Shown in pieces: positions 22,867 through 25,353 of a stretch of 25,353 bases of DNA. Below the pieces are notes generated by a model. The model did not search any database, was not told the DNA's origin, and saw only the letters and a list, made by a program, of their open reading frames with translations. This DNA comes from an uncultured Eubacteriales bacterium. GTDB lineage: Bacteria > Bacillota > Clostridia > Oscillospirales > Acutalibacteraceae. Position numbers and translations under genes: made by a program. Where the stretch lies: positions 1 to 25,353 of the forward strand of contig CAKTEU010000028.1 of NCBI GenBank assembly GCA_934552855.1. The letters run 5' to 3'. Within the stretch, counting starts at the first letter, position 1. The number at the start of each line of letters is the position of its first letter.

Positions 22867-23586
22867 ATGGCAAAAAAAATCGTCTTTGCGTCCGGAAAGG
22901 GCGGAGTCGGAAAAACAACTTTGACCGTCGGAATAGGAAAAGCCCTTTCTGAAATGGGTTATAACGTTCTTTTGGTTGATTTTGACAATCTCAGAAGTAT
23001 CGATCTTCTTGTCGGTGCGGCTGAAGCGGTTGTTTATGATTGGGGCGATGTTCTTTTGAACCGCTGCTTTGTTGAAGACGCGATCTATAAAGCCGAAGGT
23101 CTTAATATTATGTCATGCCCAAGAAAGTACGGCGACGCAACCTCAAAGGCTGTTGGTGAACTTATCAGAAGCCTTGACAAAAAATTCGATTATATTCTTT
23201 GTGATGCTCCGGCCGGAATCGGCAGGGGAATGCATCTTGCCGTTGCGGCGGCAGACAAGGGTATTCTTGTTGCAACACCGGATTATGTTTGCGTAAGGGC
23301 CGCATTTACGGCTTCGGATGAGATGTTTGACGGCGGAATAAAAGATGTAAGGCTCATTATTAACCGTGCGGTTAAAAAGGATATAAAGAAAAAGAAAATG
23401 CTCAATATTGATGCCGTTATTGATTCAACAGCCGTTCAGCTTATCGGAATTGTTCCGGAAGATCCGTTTTTGCGCTTTGGTGCAATGGGCGTTTCTGTTT
23501 ATGAAAAGGGAAGAGTTTCATATCCGGCTCTTAAGAATATTGCAAAAAGAATCAGCGGTTCAAGTGCGGCCTTGAGCTTCGGTTGA
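22867..23586 (+). CDS. minD: MinD-like septum-site ATPase
   Basis: A 239-aa P-loop ATPase of the MinD/ParA group. It has the deviant Walker A motif GKGGVGKTT (10-18), the Asp of LLVDFD, and a Walker B/switch region DYILCDAPAGIG in which the usual Glu of MinD's PAGIE is Gly. MinD places the division septum by recruiting MinC to the membrane. This protein ends NIAKRISGSSAALSFG and shows no clear C-terminal amphipathic membrane-targeting helix; no minC or minE is nearby. I chose ATG 22867 (GGAGAG site, 9 nt); an earlier in-frame start would extend into the end of mrdA and add a lysine-rich stretch. It lies 31 nt after mrdA. A MinD-family paralogue with another positioning role is possible. Confidence 0.85.
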   Translation: MAKKIVFASGKGGVGKTTLTVGIGKALSEMGYNVLLVDFDNLRSIDLLVGAAEAVVYDWGDVLLNRCFVEDAIYKAEGLNIMSCPRKYGDATSKAVGELIRSLDKKFDYILCDAPAGIGRGMHLAVAAADKGILVATPDYVCVRAAFTASDEMFDGGIKDVRLIINRAVKKDIKKKKMLNIDAVIDSTAVQLIGIVPEDPFLRFGAMGVSVYEKGRVSYPALKNIAKRISGSSAALSFG

Positions 23587-23637
23587 GCCGATAATGATAA
23601 AATTTGCTGTTTTTTGTCAGTTATTTTCAGATACTGC

Positions 23638-23666
23638 TTGAAATTTTTTCAGAATTTTGTTAGTAT
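23638..23666 (+). promoter_or_regulatory. possible promoter of methylglyoxal synthase-like gene
   Basis: TTGAAA (23638-23643), 17 nt, TAGTAT (23661-23666). It is a moderate match; no clear terminator ends the preceding minD unit, so read-through is also possible. Confidence 0.45.
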
Positions 23667-23774
23667 ATACAAAAGGGTGACTGTTGCCGAGCAGCAGTTT
23701 ACGGTTACGGCCGAACAAAACAAAAATTGCGGCCGCTTTTGCAGAGTGTTTACAGAAAGGGAGAAGATGAATAC

Positions 23775-24176
23775 ATGAATATTGCACTTATTGCACATGA
23801 CGCAAAAAAGGAGCTTATGACGCAGTTTTGCATTGCTTATTGCGGAACTCTCAGCAAGCATAACCTTTGTGCAACCGGGACAACCGGAAAGCTTGTTTCC
23901 GAAGCCACCGGTCTTGATATAGTCAAGTTTCTTGCCGGTTATCAGGGCGGTGAAGAACAGATTGCCGCAAGAATTGCTTGTAATGAGATTGACGTTCTTC
24001 TTATCTTTCGTGACCCTCTTAACCCAAAGCCCGGCGAACCGAACGAAGCGAACCTTTTAAGACTTTGCGACGTTCACAACATTCCCGTTGCAACAAACAT
24101 CGCAACCGCCGAAGCACTCATTCATTCGCTTGAGCGCGGTGACCTTGACTGGCGTGATATTGTTAACCCGAAATAA
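23775..24176 (+). CDS. mgsA: methylglyoxal synthase-like protein, divergent active site
   Basis: A 133-aa MGS-fold protein. Methylglyoxal synthase turns dihydroxyacetone phosphate into methylglyoxal and phosphate. The family patterns LIAHDAKK (His8), TGTTGKL, RDPLN (Asp80) and NIPVATNIATA are present. Compared from memory with E. coli MgsA, the catalytic Asp71 in GGDQQ is Glu60 (GGEEQ), His98 aligns with Gly87 and Asp101 with Asn90. The C-terminus ERGDLDWRDIVNPK also differs. It may be a slower synthase or have another role. ATG 23775 follows AAAGGGAG; an upstream frame extension from 23727 includes that site and is rejected. It lies 188 nt after minD and before the hisS T-box leader. Confidence 0.8.
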   Translation: MNIALIAHDAKKELMTQFCIAYCGTLSKHNLCATGTTGKLVSEATGLDIVKFLAGYQGGEEQIAARIACNEIDVLLIFRDPLNPKPGEPNEANLLRLCDVHNIPVATNIATAEALIHSLERGDLDWRDIVNPK

Positions 24177-24214
24177 TTTTTCCGCCTTTTTCAACTTGAC
24201 TTGTTCTTTGCCGT

Positions 24215-24243
24215 TTGCGGAGGCTTTTAAAAGTGAATATACA
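24215..24243 (+). promoter_or_regulatory. probable promoter of hisS T-box leader
   Basis: TTGCGG (24215-24220), 17 nt, TATACA (24238-24243). The -35 is weak, but the position fits: the base of T-box Stem I starts at about 24246. Confidence 0.45.
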
Positions 24244-24245
24244 AA

Positions 24246-24464
24246 GGCTATGACTGAAAAGAGTAGCCCGCCAAAAGCGCTCAGAGAGGGAGGCATACCG
24301 CTGAAAGCTTCCTGCGTTCTTTTTCGGGTGAAGACATTCACGAGCCGGCTTTTGCCCGTTTGCTGCGTTAAGGCTTTTAAGTGGGGCGCATTTGCGCTCA
24401 ATTTGGGTGGTACCGTGGAGCATTGCTTCATCCCTTTTTTGTTCGGGAAGAAGCGGTGCTTTTT
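24246..24464 (+). ncRNA. T-box riboswitch, histidine-specific leader of hisS
   Basis: A tRNA-sensing leader that lets hisS be expressed when uncharged tRNA-His accumulates. Stem I can be traced: base GGCT / AGCC, TGA / TCA, then an internal loop with AGTA on the 5' side and GAAGACAT on the 3' side. This gives the loop-E GAA followed by the specifier CAT (His) at 24335-24337. AGAGAG and the apical CTGAAAG segment are at 24283-24306. The T-box sequence AATTTGGGTGGTACCGTGG lies at 24400-24418. The terminator stem is 24420-24434 with 24445-24459, then TTTTT. Confidence 0.92.
24420..24464 (+). terminator. T-box conditional terminator
   Basis: GCATTGCTTCATCCC pairs with GGGAAGAAGCGGTGC (one A-A mismatch, two wobbles) and is followed by TTTTT. 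Binding of uncharged tRNA to the T-box just upstream would favour the antiterminator instead. Confidence 0.85.
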
Positions 24465-24514
24465 GTTTTATAAAATCCATTAATCTTTTTACTTGGAAAG
24501 GATTGGTCATAAAT

Positions 24515-25353
24515 ATGGCTCTTATCACAAAATCAATCAAAGGAACTCAGGATATTCTTCCTTCCGAAAGCCATAAGGTTCGCTTTGTTGAACAAACGGC
24601 TCTTGAAATTGCCGGGAACTGCGGCTTTCGTGAAATCAGAATTCCTGTTTTTGAACACACCGAGCTTTTTCAGCGCGGAGTTGGTGACACAACCGATGTT
24701 GTTCAAAAGGAGATGTATACTTTCCTTGACAAAGGCGAACGCTCAATAACCCTTCGTCCCGAAGGCACGGCGGGCGTTGTGCGTTCATATCTTGAACGAG
24801 GACTTTACAATGAACCTATGCCGCAAAAGCTTTGCTATCTTGTTTCCTGCTATCGTTATGAAAAACCGCAGGCCGGAAGACTTCGTGAATTTCATCAGTT
24901 CGGCCTTGAATGTCTCGGAACGGCTTCTCCTGTAGCCGATGCCGAAGTCATCAGTGTTGCGAATGACATTTTTTCCTTCCTCGGCGTTCGTGAACTGAAG
25001 CTTGAAATCAACTCAATCGGCTGTCCGGAATGCAGAAAGGAATACCACAAAGCACTTCACGATTATTTTGCGGCAAGAAAAGACGAACTTTGCCACACTT
25101 GCCAAGACAGGCTTGAGCGCAACCCGATGAGAATCCTCGATTGCAAAAGCCCTGTTTGCTCCGAAATTGCAAAGGATGCGCCGAAGGTTACCGACTTCCT
25201 TTGTGACGACTGCAAGGCTCATTTTGAAGCCGTTCAAAGCTATCTTAAAGCAATGGAAATTCCGTTCACGGTCAACCCGACGATCGTCAGAGGTCTTGAT
25301 TATTACACGAGAACCGTTTTTGAATTCGTTTCAACCGAAATCGGCGCCCAGGG
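24515..25353 (+). CDS. hisS: histidyl-tRNA synthetase, N-terminal part (cut by window end)
   Basis: Charges tRNA-His with histidine. 279 complete codons are present from ATG 24515 (GGAAAGGA site) to the window edge; the full enzyme would be about 420 aa. Class II features: motif 1 region (PVFEHTELFQRGVGDTTDVVQ), LRPEGTAGVVRSYL, motif 2 in CYRYEKPQAGRLREFHQFGLE, and the histidine-specific RGLDYYTRTVFEF near the end. A segment with CPEC, CHTC and CDDC-type cysteine pairs lies in the insertion domain, a pattern seen in some bacterial HisRS. The gene stands behind a histidine T-box leader. Motif 3 and the anticodon-binding domain lie outside the window. Confidence 0.96.
   Translation, partial: MALITKSIKGTQDILPSESHKVRFVEQTALEIAGNCGFREIRIPVFEHTELFQRGVGDTTDVVQKEMYTFLDKGERSITLRPEGTAGVVRSYLERGLYNEPMPQKLCYLVSCYRYEKPQAGRLREFHQFGLECLGTASPVADAEVISVANDIFSFLGVRELKLEINSIGCPECRKEYHKALHDYFAARKDELCHTCQDRLERNPMRILDCKSPVCSEIAKDAPKVTDFLCDDCKAHFEAVQSYLKAMEIPFTVNPTIVRGLDYYTRTVFEFVSTEIGAQ

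Overview
The window looks like chromosomal DNA of a low-to-mid GC Gram-positive anaerobe of the class Clostridia, probably a gut Oscillospiraceae/Ruminococcaceae-type organism. The signs are a DUF4364 gene, a T-box leader ahead of hisS, strong AGGAGG-type ribosome binding sites, TTG starts, near-consensus SigA promoters with 17-nt spacers, and an mreB-mreC-mreD-mrdA-minD cluster. I see no rRNA, tRNA, CRISPR array, insertion sequence or prophage gene. Base and codon use appear even throughout, judged by eye.

Layout. Positions 1-720 hold two very small genes (41 and 35 codons), each with its own strong promoter, Shine-Dalgarno site and intrinsic terminator; both peptides look like amphipathic helices. 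Next, on the minus strand, come a dTDP-glucose 4,6-dehydratase (rfbB) and a small zinc-ribbon membrane protein (881-2301). Divergent from them is an orphan PTS EIIC-like membrane protein with a HAD phosphatase (2512-4118). A minus-strand pair follows: a DUF4364 protein and a membrane-anchored GH43 arabinanase-like protein that lacks key active-site residues (4189-7086). After these are a YjjG-like nucleotidase (+) and a CNNM/CorC-type transporter (-).

The most unusual region is 9820-15988, a five-gene plus-strand operon that resembles a teichoic-acid D-alanylation (dlt) system but is reordered: MBOAT acyltransferase, carrier protein, a DASS/SLC13-type carboxylate transporter, an acyl-AMP ligase, and an SGNH (DltD-like) surface protein with a C-terminal beta domain. 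The transporter start overlaps the carrier-protein stop. Convergent to it are tarJ and tarI, which make CDP-ribitol. I infer a carrier-protein-dependent acylation of an extracellular polymer, possibly ribitol-phosphate teichoic acid, with an acyl group that may not be D-alanine and may be supplied by the transporter.

The right third is the cell-shape cluster: mreB, mreC, mreD, mrdA (PBP2), a MinD-like ATPase and a divergent methylglyoxal-synthase-fold protein (18270-24176). A perfect 22-bp palindrome lies just downstream of the mreB promoter. A histidine T-box leader (CAT specifier) and hisS, cut by the window edge, complete the sequence. The organism is therefore a walled, rod-forming cell, and much of the window concerns envelope synthesis and decoration.
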